NCBI GenBank assembly: GCA_900129675.1
Contig: FSRD01000001.1
Location: 6,933,501-6,997,500, forward strand
DNA length: 64,000 nucleotides
Reading direction: 5' to 3'
Source of the DNA: Bradyrhizobium erythrophlei
GTDB lineage: Bacteria > Pseudomonadota > Alphaproteobacteria > Rhizobiales > Xanthobacteraceae
Both the position numbers and the translations under genes were made by a program. The notes beneath the pieces are model-generated. The model did not search any database. It saw only the letters and a program-made list of their open reading frames with translations, and was not told the origin of the DNA. Below, one piece after another: positions 15,698 through 23,599 of this stretch (position 1 is the first letter of the stretch; every line of letters begins with the position of its first letter).

Positions 15698-15876
15698 TAA
15701 ATCGAGAAGCCGCTACCGAGACGAATGCGGTGACGGGTTCCAGCACGCGCCTACACAAGTCCAGAAGGTGAGGTTTCGAGGGTGTCCCGAACATGGTTAA
15801 CAAGAGGTTAGCTGCGGCAAATTCAGCTTCATCACAACTATCCGGGTTCACGACTTACGGCTCCTAGCTTTGGCCA

Positions 15877-15966
15877 TCAAAGCGCAAATAATACCCAGAT
15901 CGCCGCACCGCAGAGGACGACAAACCAGACAAACGAAAGCCAGACAAGCACGTTGTCTCGGTTCAT
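15877..15966 (-). CDS. 29-residue membrane peptide, copy 1
   Basis: ATG 15966 to TGA 15877-15879 encodes MNRDNVLVWLSFVWFVVLCG then AAIWVLFAL: a short charged head and one membrane helix. The neighbouring copy at 16043 has the same length and the same CGAA(I/L)W core; both frames stayed open while the DNA diverged, which argues for selection. No good Shine-Dalgarno is visible. A similar layout (MNRIGRR plus helix) occurs at 45198-45284. Confidence 0.6.
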   Translation of the reverse strand: MNRDNVLVWLSFVWFVVLCGAAIWVLFAL

Positions 15967-16042
15967 GGTCGGTTCTACCAGATGATGTTAGTTTAGCCGC
16001 GAAGTGCGGTACTCGGCGGCGCTGACGGGTTAGCTTTAGCCA

Positions 16043-16132
16043 TTAAAGCGACAATAGTGCCCAGAGCGCCGCACCGCAGAGAGCGCAAACCAAGCAATCC
16101 AAAAGCCGGAGAAGCAAGTCGTCTCGGATCAT
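16043..16132 (-). CDS. 29-residue membrane peptide, copy 2
   Basis: ATG 16132 to TAA 16043-16045 encodes MIRDDLLLRLLDCLVCALCG then AALWALLSL. It aligns end to end with copy 1, with R-D at positions 3-4 and CGAALWALL near the end conserved. It has more cysteines and a less hydrophobic start. Likely a recent paralogue; function unknown. Confidence 0.57.
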   Translation of the reverse strand: MIRDDLLLRLLDCLVCALCGAALWALLSL

Positions 16133-16285
16133 AGTCTGTTCTGCCAAATGATGTTGGTTCAGCCGCGAACAGCGTTACGTTGGCGGCGCGCCGAATGATT
16201 AGCGGAACACACTCATCCAGTCTTGTTATTGCGCGCCAATGATTTGGGTTTTCGCGCCTGATGAGGCGGGCAATCCCGCTGGCAT

Positions 16286-16383
16286 CAGCGCAGCAAGCTG
16301 GAGATGGTTCGCGCTCATATCGAGAAACTGACGCCGCGCGAGCGGGAAGTCCTCGAGCTTGTCATTCGCGGCAAGAACATTTG
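16286..16383 (+). pseudogene. FixJ-like HTH remnant
   Basis: The frame reads QRSKLEMVRAHIEKLTPRER then EVLELVIRGKNI and stops making sense. It matches residues of the intact regulator at 11021-11689 (RDKLDTVRAHIATLTPRERE, VFELVIRGKTN). Only the linker and the first HTH helix are left. In the surrounding 16133-16570 I see no gene. Confidence 0.75.
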
Positions 16384-16570
16384 CTCGCGGCGCTCCGATG
16401 AGGCTGCCCCGCGAGGGGGGGCGGAGCGGGACATAGCCTCATCGAACGCCCGCACTGTCGTCGCTAGGAGGTGGGCCTAGCTTCTGGCATGAGATCAAAG
16501 AATTACGATGATGACTATTGTACTCATGGACAACTACGTAAGACGGACTTCAACCGGGGAGTGCCTTGGG

Positions 16571-16584
16571 TTGATCTAAATCAA
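16571..16584. promoter_or_regulatory. FixK/FNR-type box (TTGATCTAAATCAA)
   Basis: A near-perfect FixK dyad, 127 bp before the ATG at 16712. The region between has no other gene, so it may control the small exported protein. Confidence 0.8.
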
Positions 16585-16711
16585 CGAAGCAATGACACAG
16601 GGCGCAACGCTGCTGCAGCAGGTTGGAGCTTACTGGCGGAACTTGTTCCAAAATCGTCTAGTGGGGCTGGAGGAACTCGCTTTTTTCGGCAACCGTGGAA
16701 GGACAATAATC

Positions 16712-17014
16712 ATGTCACGTCGAACGATCTTCTCGTTGGCTGCATCGGTCATCATCGGCATCGCGTGCATTGCTACGATTTCAACCGATGCGTTCGCATA
16801 TCGCGGTGGGCGCGCCGGTGTTGGCCGCGCTGGCGTTCATCACGGCAGCGCTTATCGCGGCGCTGCTTACCGTGGCGGTGTTTACCGTGGCGCAGCCGTA
16901 CGCCGTGGAGTGGCGGTAGGCGTCGGCGCTGCTGCCGTCGGTGCTGCTGCCTACGGAGCTTACGGGGCTTACGGAACACGCTGCGGATACTATCCCAACC
17001 CACCTTGCTACTAA
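16712..17014 (+). CDS. Small exported Gly/Ala/Tyr-rich protein (100 aa)
   Basis: ATG 16712 follows GAAGGA. The signal peptide is MSRRTIFSLAASVIIGIACI then ATISTDAFA with a cleavage site at AFA. The mature part is repetitive: YRGGRAGVGRAGVHHG, then several (S/A)YRG(A/G) units, RRGVAVGVGAAAVGAAAYGA and a Cys-containing end GTRCGYYPNPPCY. Many bradyrhizobial exported proteins have this build. Role unknown; low complexity suggests a structural or surface role. FixK box upstream and a hairpin downstream (17151-17175). Confidence 0.78.
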   Translation: MSRRTIFSLAASVIIGIACIATISTDAFAYRGGRAGVGRAGVHHGSAYRGAAYRGGVYRGAAVRRGVAVGVGAAAVGAAAYGAYGAYGTRCGYYPNPPCY

Positions 17015-17150
17015 AGCCGAAGCTCGGGTCGGGCGGCCGGCGACGCCCGGCAGCGTCGCGGCTGTGGCGCGCAGAAGTACGCGGCGCGCAGTACCGCACT
17101 GCGCTGCCGGCGTTACCTGCTAAACCGCGCGGCTTAAGATCGCCCCCAGT

Positions 17151-17175
17151 GCCGCTCGCCCGACGAGCGGCTTTG
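17151..17175 (+). terminator. Possible rho-independent terminator
   Basis: GCCGCTCG (17151-17158), loop CCCGA, then CGAGCGGC (17164-17171) and TTT. The 8-bp GC stem is perfect but the T-tract is short. It follows the gene at 16712. Confidence 0.45.
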
Positions 17176-17198
17176 GGCATGGGGCAGCAAGAAACTCC

Positions 17199-17522
17199 TT
17201 GGCTCAATCGGAACCGAACTCTCATATCTCCCCAGCCGCCGCCGCGCAGATCGCGCGCCGTCTTGGGTGTAGTCGTAACGCGGTCTGCGCCAAGCGAACT
17301 CGTTTGGGCCTGAAGCGCGGTCACAAGCCGCCAACCGCAAAACCCAAGATAAGGCCGGCGCCGAAGCGGAAGCCAGCGCTGTTGGCGGCCTGTGCCCGCC
17401 CGGTGGATAGGATAGTGTCTACGCGCAAGCCAAGAGTGAGGCAACCTGAGGAATTCACCAAGTCGCAGTTGGAGGCAATGTTGGCTGAGGCCGCTGCTAA
17501 CACGGCGCGACTGCCTCCATGA
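17199..17522 (+). CDS. GcrA-like / small HTH protein, probably 5'-truncated
   Basis: From TTG 17199 the frame contains AAAAQIARRLGCSRNAVCAK then RTRLGLKRG, an HTH like the one at the start of GcrA-type cell-cycle regulators, followed by a Lys/Pro-rich linker (KPPTAKPKIRPAPKRKPALL) and a helical end (EFTKSQLEAMLAEAAANTAR). GcrA-like proteins normally begin with W(T/S)...RV..L..LW.EG.SA..IA; that N-terminal block is missing here, so the gene has probably lost its 5' end or has a frameshift near 17200. Confidence 0.45.
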   Translation: MAQSEPNSHISPAAAAQIARRLGCSRNAVCAKRTRLGLKRGHKPPTAKPKIRPAPKRKPALLAACARPVDRIVSTRKPRVRQPEEFTKSQLEAMLAEAAANTARLPP

Positions 17523-17717
17523 TGCGTTCAACGAGCCCGTGATCCTGGAACCTATCCGCAGCTTGGACATGGTCGCGATTGGTACGGTCGTGTTGACGAG
17601 CCGCCGCAGCTGAGCACCGCTGGCATGCCCCGAAAAACGGTGCGGCGCAAACCCTCATGCGAAATTCAGAGCAGAAGGGGTAAAATCCCCTAGGGTCCAC
17701 ACCCGAGGAGCAACAAC

Positions 17718-17894
17718 ATGACCCCACACATCCCCGAGGAATTTTCCACCAGGTTGATCGACTGGAGTTCCTTCGTGATCACGGGCAACACGATGCCGCC
17801 CCGAGATCCTGATGAGGACGAAGAGGACGAGGACGAAGAGGAAGAGGACCGCGCCGACGAACCACCGGTCGTGCGCGAGCCGGACGAAGACTAG
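17718..17894 (+). CDS. Small acidic protein (58 aa)
   Basis: ATG 17718 follows GAGGAG. The product has a short ordered start (TPHIPEEFSTRLIDWSSFVI then TGNTMPPRDP) and a strongly acidic tail with runs of D and E (DEDEEDEDEEEEDRADEPP). Very similar small acidic proteins with the motif W..(L/F)V(I/V)TGNTMPPRDP occur in bradyrhizobia as I recall. Cytoplasmic; possibly a protein- or metal-binding peptide. Function unknown. Confidence 0.68.
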   Translation: MTPHIPEEFSTRLIDWSSFVITGNTMPPRDPDEDEEDEDEEEEDRADEPPVVREPDED

Positions 17895-17940
17895 AGCATG
17901 ATGCTTTTAGGATTGGGCATAGCCTGAGTTTCGGAAATAG

Positions 17941-18055
17941 GTGGCGCATTGGGCGCAAATGCTCGGATTTCGGCGATCGTGACGCAGATGGTTTCGGCCG
18001 AGCGCGCGGCGGCCTTGCGCAACAAGTGCTTGAACTCGGCGAAGACCTGTCGATC
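17941..18055 (-). pseudogene. IS630-family transposase, C-terminal remnant
   Basis: The minus-strand frame reads QVFAEFKHLLRKAAARSAET then ICVTIAEIRAFAPNAPP. This matches the conserved C-terminus of IS630 transposases (VFAK.KHLLRKAAART.E....I...L..F.P.E). The catalytic domain and the last residues are missing. Confidence 0.6.
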
Positions 18056-18133
18056 GAGTTCAGGTCCGGTCAGTGAACGGACATCGCAGTCGCGACAGTG
18101 GGACATAGCAGCCATCGAGAGTAGGAGATCATG

Positions 18134-18459
18134 ATGTTTATCGCAATGAACCGTTTCCGCGTGCCAAAGGGTCTGAAGCAGCCTTCGAGCAGGTCTGGAT
18201 GTCGCGCGACAGTCATCTCGAAAAAGTCCCGGGCTTCGTAGAGTTTCACCTTCTCAAAGGTCCCGAGGCTGAGGATCACACGCTTTATGGTTCTCACACC
18301 GTCTGGGAAAATCGTGCCGTGTTTGAAGCGTGGACCAAATCAGAGGCGTTCCGTGCTGCGCATAGTCGGGCAGGGGATAACAAGCCGCTGTATCTGGATC
18401 ACCCCTAGTTCGAGGGATTTGAGGTTCGCCAGACGGTAGGACGCGGCAAGGTCGCGTAA
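18134..18459 (+). pseudogene. Antibiotic-biosynthesis-monooxygenase (HmoA-like) gene, two lesions
   Basis: ATG 18134 (AGGAG upstream) gives MFIAMNRFRVPKG, then a one-base deletion in GGTCTGAAG shifts the frame; the continuation reads MSRDSHLEKVPGFVEFHLLK, GPEAEDHTLYGSHTVWENRA and FEAWTKSEAFRAAHSRAGDN. A TAG at about 18406-18408 then replaces the CAG expected after LDHP, and the same frame continues FEGFEVRQTVGRGKVA to TAA 18457-18459. HmoA-type ABM proteins are haem-degrading or stress monooxygenases of about 105 residues, the length obtained here when both lesions are repaired. Two independent lesions imply a dead gene. Confidence 0.82.
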
Positions 18460-19000
18460 TAGACACGGACATTTTGCTGTCCATCGCAAGCGCGCGAGAA
18501 CCCGTCAATGTCCGTTCTTGGATTAACAGCGGAAAACATGTGCTCGTATTGAGCTTTTCCGGTTTGACCCGATGTATGGTCCGACCGTGCGTTGCAAGCG
18601 GTTTCGCCGAGCTGGCGGTGAGCGGTCTTGCATCAATGTATCCGGCCTTTGATTGGAGCATTTGCTCCGGGCCATCATGGATATCAGCGCGCGTGCGTTC
18701 TCGTTACCGGACAGGCCTCGATCAGGCCATTCGGGTCACCAGTGTTCGCACGCGCTCGGAAGACCGAACCTCCATCTCGTCTCATCCTCTCGCAGACCTC
18801 GGCTGGAAACTGTTGATAGGGTTACGTCATCGCTTGCTCCTCATGTCGCGCAGTTCCTTTGTTCGAGCCAAGGGCCGTTCCTTCGTCCCGGCCCGCAGAA
18901 CGTCGATCGCGTCGCGCGCAGGGGCGGTCAAGGCCGGCCGTCGCGCTTGGCTTGCGGCGGGCGCCGGCGTTGCCAGGCTGCGCCTTGACCGCGCCGAGCA
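18460..19000. other. No recognisable gene (541 bp)
   Basis: No frame in this stretch shows a convincing start, ribosome site or family motif. The left part has GGACATTTTGCTGTCC, a short inverted repeat (18473-18488), and repeat-like TGTCCGTTC text. The right part borders the IS110 element and probably includes its left end. Confidence 0.4.
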
Positions 19001-19011
19001 CGGCGCGAGGA

Positions 19012-20076
19012 TCAAGCGGATCGGACGCCTGCATCATCGGTCCTCGTCAGCTCGAAGGCGCGTCCTTTGGCCAGCACCGCCCAGGCGATCCGGGCAAGCT
19101 TGTTGGCGAGCGCGATCGCCAGCACGTTGTGGTGTAACCGCCTCTTGGCGGCTTCGATCCAGGATTTGAGCCCGTAACGTTCCCAGTCCTTTATCCTGAC
19201 CAGCACAACCCATGCCGCCTGCACGAACAGAACGCGCAGGTAGCGATTGCCGCGCCTGGAGATTTTGCCGAGGATCGTGCGGTCTCCCGTCGAGATCTGC
19301 TTGGGCACCAGTCCGAGCCAGGCGCCGAAGTCGCGGCCTTTGGAGAATACGTCTCCAGTGCCGATCGCGGCCACCATGGCGCTCGAAATGATCGGCCCGA
19401 TGCCGGGCACCGTCATCAGGCGCGAACATGCCTGATCCTGACGGGCCAGGGCTTCGATCTCGCCGGAGAGGCCATCGATGCGCTGATCCAGCCGGCGCCA
19501 GTCGCCTGCCAACTCCTCGATGACACGCAACATGCGGGGCGACAGGGCATCGGTGCGCGTTGCAAGGATGGTGGGCAGTTCCGTGCGCAGGAAGCCGATC
19601 CCCTGGCGCACGGCGATCCCGCGTTCCAGCATGAAGGCGCGAATCTGGTTGATGATGCCGGTGCGTTGCGACACCAGCCGCTCGCGCACCCGATGCAGTG
19701 CCTGCAGATCCAGTTGCTCCGCGGTCTTGGTCGCCACGAACTTCATCGTCGGGCGCTGCACGGCTTCGGCAATCGCTTCGGCATCATTGAAGTCGTTCTT
19801 CTGTCCCTTGCTATAGGGGCGGACATATTTGGCCGGCATCAACCTGGCATCGTGACCAAGCGATGCGAGTTTGCGGCTCAGGTGATGGGCGCCGATGCAG
19901 GCTTCCATACCGACCAGGCAGGGCGGTATATTGGCGAGCCGCGCTTCCACTTGGCCACGCGACCACTTTTGCCGCAGCACGATGGCGCCGCGCGCATCGT
20001 GGCCCACGGCGTGGAACGAGTTCTTGCCGATATCGATGCCGATCACGGCGATCGCGGTATTGGGTATCTGAGACAT
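19012..20076 (-). CDS. IS110-family transposase (DEDD type)
   Basis: ATG 20076 follows AAGGAG. The 354-residue protein has the RuvC-like N-terminal DEDD domain (AVIGIDIGKNSFHAVGHDAR, then LVGMEACIGAHHLSRKLASL and KNDFNDAEAIAEAVQRPTMK) and the C-terminal transposase_20 domain (LMTVPGIGPIISSAMVAAIG, GKISRRGNRYLRVLFVQAAW). This layout is diagnostic for IS110, which lacks terminal inverted repeats, so the element ends cannot be placed by eye. The long 5' leader to about 20290 probably belongs to the element. It lies just downstream of the kinase gene at 20293. Confidence 0.95.
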   Translation of the reverse strand: MSQIPNTAIAVIGIDIGKNSFHAVGHDARGAIVLRQKWSRGQVEARLANIPPCLVGMEACIGAHHLSRKLASLGHDARLMPAKYVRPYSKGQKNDFNDAEAIAEAVQRPTMKFVATKTAEQLDLQALHRVRERLVSQRTGIINQIRAFMLERGIAVRQGIGFLRTELPTILATRTDALSPRMLRVIEELAGDWRRLDQRIDGLSGEIEALARQDQACSRLMTVPGIGPIISSAMVAAIGTGDVFSKGRDFGAWLGLVPKQISTGDRTILGKISRRGNRYLRVLFVQAAWVVLVRIKDWERYGLKSWIEAAKRRLHHNVLAIALANKLARIAWAVLAKGRAFELTRTDDAGVRSA

Positions 20077-20292
20077 GGCGTGCTCCTTGTCCTTGGCGCC
20101 CCTTGCCAGCTTCGCTTGCTGGCGGGGCAGGAGCACGGCCGGACCATCCCATTACCGGACATGCCGGACATGCCAAAATTGACGCGAATGCTCGCCTTCC
20201 TCGTTTGGAGGCTGCCCGCAAGTCTTTTGACGACCCCTTCAACTCCTTGGCAGCGGCGATTGCCCGTCTGAAGCACCCAATGTCGCTCGTTG

Positions 20293-21888
20293 TTAAACTG
20301 GCAGAGTGATTTCAAAAATGCAGCCATGTGAACTTGTCTCGGCGAGACGCAGAGCACCGCCGTGATCCTCGACGATCCTCCGAGAAATCGAAAGTCCCAG
20401 TCCCATCCCGGAGGATTTCGTCGTAAAAAATGGATCAAATATTTGGGTTTCGTTTTCGGAAGTTATTCCAGGTCCGGAGTCCTGGACATAAAGCGAGACG
20501 ACCGACTTTCCGTCATAGGTCGTTACCAATCGAATAGCCTTTATCGGTGCGTGACCAATTGCGATTGCGTCAATCGCGTTCTTGACTAAATTCAAGATCA
20601 CTTGCTGTAGCTGGATCGGATCAGCTCTTACTTGCAGAACGTCTTCTTGAAATTCGGTTGAAGCGGATACGCCGTGAATATGCAGGTCGTTCTCAACCAT
20701 CCTCAACACTTCCCGAACAAGACGATTGATTTCAACCATCGTCCTTTGACGAGCAGTCGTCTTAAACAGCGCGCGAACACTTACAACTATTTCATTCGCG
20801 CGGTTGCTGTCATTCTTAACATCCATTAGACAAGAACGTAATTTTTCTAGGTCAAGCGGCGTTGCTTTCAAACTCTCCAACGCTGCATCGCAGTTCAGTG
20901 ACATCGCACCCAGCGGCTGCTTGATTTCATGTGCGATTGCGGCTGTAGCTTCGTCCACGCTCAAGAGCCGATGGGTACGCTCGCGCCGCTGCAAGATCAT
21001 CGCGCTGGCAAGTCGCGTATAGAGCATCGTCGTTTCCACGAGCAATACAATCAGCACCGTGCAACTGGCGATCAGGGCATAGCTGCGCGCCGTGTACCAG
21101 CCGACGGAGTAGCGGACGACGGCATAGAAGAACGACAATGAAAGGTCAGGTAACGACACAAAGAGCACCACGACGAGCCATACATCGAGGACAGTCCGCA
21201 TACGAAAGAGCAGCAGCGCCAACGCCGTCGCGTTGATTAGCCACATCGCCCCGGCCAAGTATTGAAGAAAGGCAGTCTGTGTTGTTTGATCGACAAACAG
21301 ACTTGGCAAATATTCCGCGCCTGCGGTGCCGAGCCACGTCAGTGCGGCAGTCACCGCGAGTACGCAAGCGATGGTGACTGTGATAACTCGGATCGGCTCG
21401 AGCTTTACAAACTGGCTCGGGCTTTCATTCCCATCCTTCAGCAGCACATAGGCAATAACAGCGAGCGGAAACAATATATGCCAGAAAGAAAAGAGCCACG
21501 CAGCACCGCTCAGTCCGCCGCCGAGAAGGCCGGTCGCGCTATAGGCGCCCGGAAAGTCGAGCGTTTGCAAAAACGCGAACAGGCCGCTGAATATATAACC
21601 GCTTGCGAGAGCGAGAAGGGCCCGCTGAGGTTGGATCGAATATTGAGCAAACAGAAGAACCGCCGTGATGAGATCGGCAACGCAAATTATGGATTGGACA
21701 ACCGGAATAAAAGCATCAAGACGTGCGACGCGAATTTGCGCGAACGGCAAAACTATAGCGAACACGACCGATAAGAGAGTAACAATGCCGAACGCCGCCC
21801 TGCGCTGTTGCGCGCTGGCCAGTATGCTCGCGACTAGGGCAGGAATCTCTTTGCCCGCGTCGTGAGCTGATTCTGTTGGTGTATCCAC
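20293..21888 (-). CDS. Membrane sensor histidine kinase (MASE4-type)
   Basis: The coding frame is open from 22209, but its first 107 codons cross an intergenic repeat, so GTG 21888 is a more likely start (531 aa). The N-terminal 260 residues hold about eight hydrophobic segments like a MASE4 sensor module (e.g. AAFGIVTLLSVVFAIVLPFA and SGAAWLFSFWHILFPLAVIA). Then come the H box ATAAIAHEIKQPLGAMSLNC, the N box QQVILNLVKNAIDAI, G1 DSGPGI, F box DPFFTTKSSG and G2 GMGLGLSISRRIVEDHGG. All kinase motifs are present. It could phosphorylate the orphan FixJ-like regulator; that is inference. Confidence 0.9.
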   Translation of the reverse strand: MDTPTESAHDAGKEIPALVASILASAQQRRAAFGIVTLLSVVFAIVLPFAQIRVARLDAFIPVVQSIICVADLITAVLLFAQYSIQPQRALLALASGYIFSGLFAFLQTLDFPGAYSATGLLGGGLSGAAWLFSFWHILFPLAVIAYVLLKDGNESPSQFVKLEPIRVITVTIACVLAVTAALTWLGTAGAEYLPSLFVDQTTQTAFLQYLAGAMWLINATALALLLFRMRTVLDVWLVVVLFVSLPDLSLSFFYAVVRYSVGWYTARSYALIASCTVLIVLLVETTMLYTRLASAMILQRRERTHRLLSVDEATAAIAHEIKQPLGAMSLNCDAALESLKATPLDLEKLRSCLMDVKNDSNRANEIVVSVRALFKTTARQRTMVEINRLVREVLRMVENDLHIHGVSASTEFQEDVLQVRADPIQLQQVILNLVKNAIDAIAIGHAPIKAIRLVTTYDGKSVVSLYVQDSGPGITSENETQIFDPFFTTKSSGMGLGLSISRRIVEDHGGALRLAETSSHGCIFEITLPV

Positions 21889-21984
21889 GGGCCGAACGTA
21901 CAGGATTATCGGGTTCGAGCCAATTTTCTGAGGTGAGAGGTCATTGATTATCGAGACCCTTTGCTGCACTGCAGGTCCGTTGTT

Positions 21985-22091
21985 GGCACGAACTGGACCA
22001 GCCGGGCCGGTCTGATGATGTCCGTTGACTGAAGTAGACCGGAAGTAGCGGGCGGGGCGTCGAACCGACGCGAATGACCCATTTGAGACAT
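21985..22091. repeat. Degenerate intergenic repeat, family 2, copy b
   Basis: Shares conserved blocks with 1810-1916 (GGGCCGGTCT, GATGTCCGTT, AGACCGGAAGT, CGACGCGAATGACCCA, TGAGACAT). Located between the kinase and the SphA-like gene, overlapping the spurious 5' extension of the kinase frame. Confidence 0.6.
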
Positions 22092-22127
22092 CGGCCGATC
22101 GCAGCCGACGTCCAGTTGGCACGACGT

Positions 22128-23180
22128 TTATTTCACAACCAGATGCTTCGTGGGCGCTATGGCGGCAGGCGCGGACGGGGAAATGGTGAACGTCAGCCAG
22201 GTATTCCATCCCGACGGACGGTTGGCTGCACCGAATTCGCCGTATCCCCTCAGACTGAGGGAGCCCTGCATGTCTCCGACCGGGAAGCTGTACCCGATTT
22301 GCGGACCGACACCGAAAACGCGTGACCTGAAGCCACCGAGGATCGGGTTCTGGCCGGAATCGTCGGTGATTTGCTGGTAGGCGTATCCGGCAATGCCGAC
22401 GAAAAGCTGCTTGGTAAGGTAGTGCGATGCGCCCCAGTCGAAGTGGAAATCGATGCCGCTCCGGTACTGGGTGTCGGGATTCCTGAAATTGTAGGTAAGG
22501 CCGGCGACGCCCGAGATTTCGTTTCCTGTCGCCTGGTCGAAATAGGTATAGGCGCCTCCAACGTCGATCGCGCCGTGCCCAAGCCCGATATTGGGAATCC
22601 GCGTCGAATCATAGTCGCCGACGGGAACATTGCCTGTGACGTAAGCCATGTAATTGTTGACGCCGTGGTTCCATAGCAGTTCCGCGAATGGCGCGAGGTC
22701 GCCATAGGAGGTAAGCGAGCCTTCGAGCATTCCGTTGCGCGTCACCACAATCGGTCCGGCTATCGCTGTCAGTGTTCCGGCGATACCGGTGGCGGCTCTG
22801 CCGTACTGGCCGGACATGCCTACGACCAACTGACCGCCAAGCACCGCCGTCGCGAAAGTATACGATGGCGCGAGGGCGACCAGATCGGCCCGCCCGCTCA
22901 GACTCAGATTCAAATTAACATTGACGTTCGCGGGGATTCTGCCGGCCAGGATCTCTCTGGCCGCAGCAGCGCTCCCCGCTGCGGCGACGCTGGAATGGTA
23001 ATCGATGACACTGAGTGCCCAGCCCGGTGTCTGCTGCACGGCGGCGAGACTCGCAAACTGACCCGGAAACCAGAATGAGCCGCCGCCCTGGTCGGCATGC
23101 GAAACATCAGCGCAAAGCACGAGAGCGGCAACCGCTGCCGCATAGTTGATGACGCGGCTTCCTGGTTTGTTTGATCCCAT
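22128..23180 (-). CDS. SphA-family / phenol MetA-like outer-membrane protein
   Basis: ATG 23180 follows AGAGG. A signal peptide (VINYAAAVAALVLCADVSHA) precedes about 325 residues rich in alternating hydrophobic beta-strands and aromatic girdles (GGSFWFPGQFASLAAVQQTP, NYMAYVTGNVPVGDYDSTRI, NIGLGHGAIDVGGAYTYFDQ, YRSGIDFHFDWGASHYLTKQ), ending in a beta-strand region (GSLSLRGYGEFGAANRPSGW). This is the pattern of the MetA-pathway phenol-degradation/SphA transporter family of outer-membrane barrels. Such proteins are found near degradation genes, but no pathway is adjacent here. Substrate unknown. Confidence 0.85.
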   Translation of the reverse strand: MGSNKPGSRVINYAAAVAALVLCADVSHADQGGGSFWFPGQFASLAAVQQTPGWALSVIDYHSSVAAAGSAAAAREILAGRIPANVNVNLNLSLSGRADLVALAPSYTFATAVLGGQLVVGMSGQYGRAATGIAGTLTAIAGPIVVTRNGMLEGSLTSYGDLAPFAELLWNHGVNNYMAYVTGNVPVGDYDSTRIPNIGLGHGAIDVGGAYTYFDQATGNEISGVAGLTYNFRNPDTQYRSGIDFHFDWGASHYLTKQLFVGIAGYAYQQITDDSGQNPILGGFRSRVFGVGPQIGYSFPVGDMQGSLSLRGYGEFGAANRPSGWNTWLTFTISPSAPAAIAPTKHLVVK

Positions 23181-23417
23181 TGCAAACCTCTGGGCGGTAT
23201 TTGCAACCAGTGGCGGCTAGTGCAAAGCGGTCCGCGAACTGCGAGGCCTTAAGTTACGACGGGCATTCAATACTAGGGCACAAGCAGGCCCAAAATCAGT
23301 GACAGAATGGTAACAGCTGGGGGATATTTGTATTTCGGCTGTGGCACAGGCCCGGCCCGATCGAGAGTTGGTTGCACTGGAGATGTTCGGTTCTTTGCCC
23401 TCGGCAACTCTGCTCCT

Positions 23418-23500
23418 GGCACGGACCTCACGGGCCGACCTGATGATGTCCGTTCCTCGGGGTAACCCGCAAGTGGCGTTACGGCGGGGCCGATCAATCA
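23418..23500. repeat. Degenerate intergenic repeat, family 2, partial copy c
   Basis: Contains TGGCACGGACC, GGGCCGACCTGATGATGTCC and GGGGTAACCCGCAAGTGGC, which match the left half of the family at 1810 and 21985. The right half is missing. The FixK box at 23510 follows directly. Confidence 0.4.
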
Positions 23501-23509
23501 TTAGTTGCG

Positions 23510-23523
23510 TTGATCTATGTCAA
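23510..23523. promoter_or_regulatory. FixK/FNR-type box (TTGATCTATGTCAA)
   Basis: A TTGAT-N4-GTCAA dyad 76 bp before the carbonic anhydrase start at 23600; no other gene lies between. Confidence 0.82.
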
Positions 23524-23599
23524 CCCGTGGATGGAGCAGGCACTTTTGTTTGTGGTGTTTGCGCAGCATCCGAACCAGAGTGATCTCAAGGAGGCGGTC

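Larger units (their letters stand above)
15872..16175. repeat. Diverged tandem duplication, about 166-bp period
   Basis: The stretch 15872-16010 is repeated at 16038-16175 with many substitutions. Shared blocks are CGCCGCACCGCAGAG, AGAC(A)AGCA, GTCTCGG, CCA(G/A)ATGATGTT and CAGCCGCGAA. Each unit holds one 29-codon membrane-protein gene with its upstream region, so this is a gene duplication that kept both frames. Confidence 0.72.

Noticed and set aside
15872..16175. Possible CRISPR-like or short-tandem array
   Set aside because: Only two diverged 140-bp units with a coding frame in each; no short identical repeats with spacers. No CRISPR array was seen anywhere.
21889..22209. N-terminal extension of the MASE4 kinase frame
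   Set aside because: Crosses an intergenic repeat and has no signal, ribosome site or family match; the GTG at 21888 is preferred.
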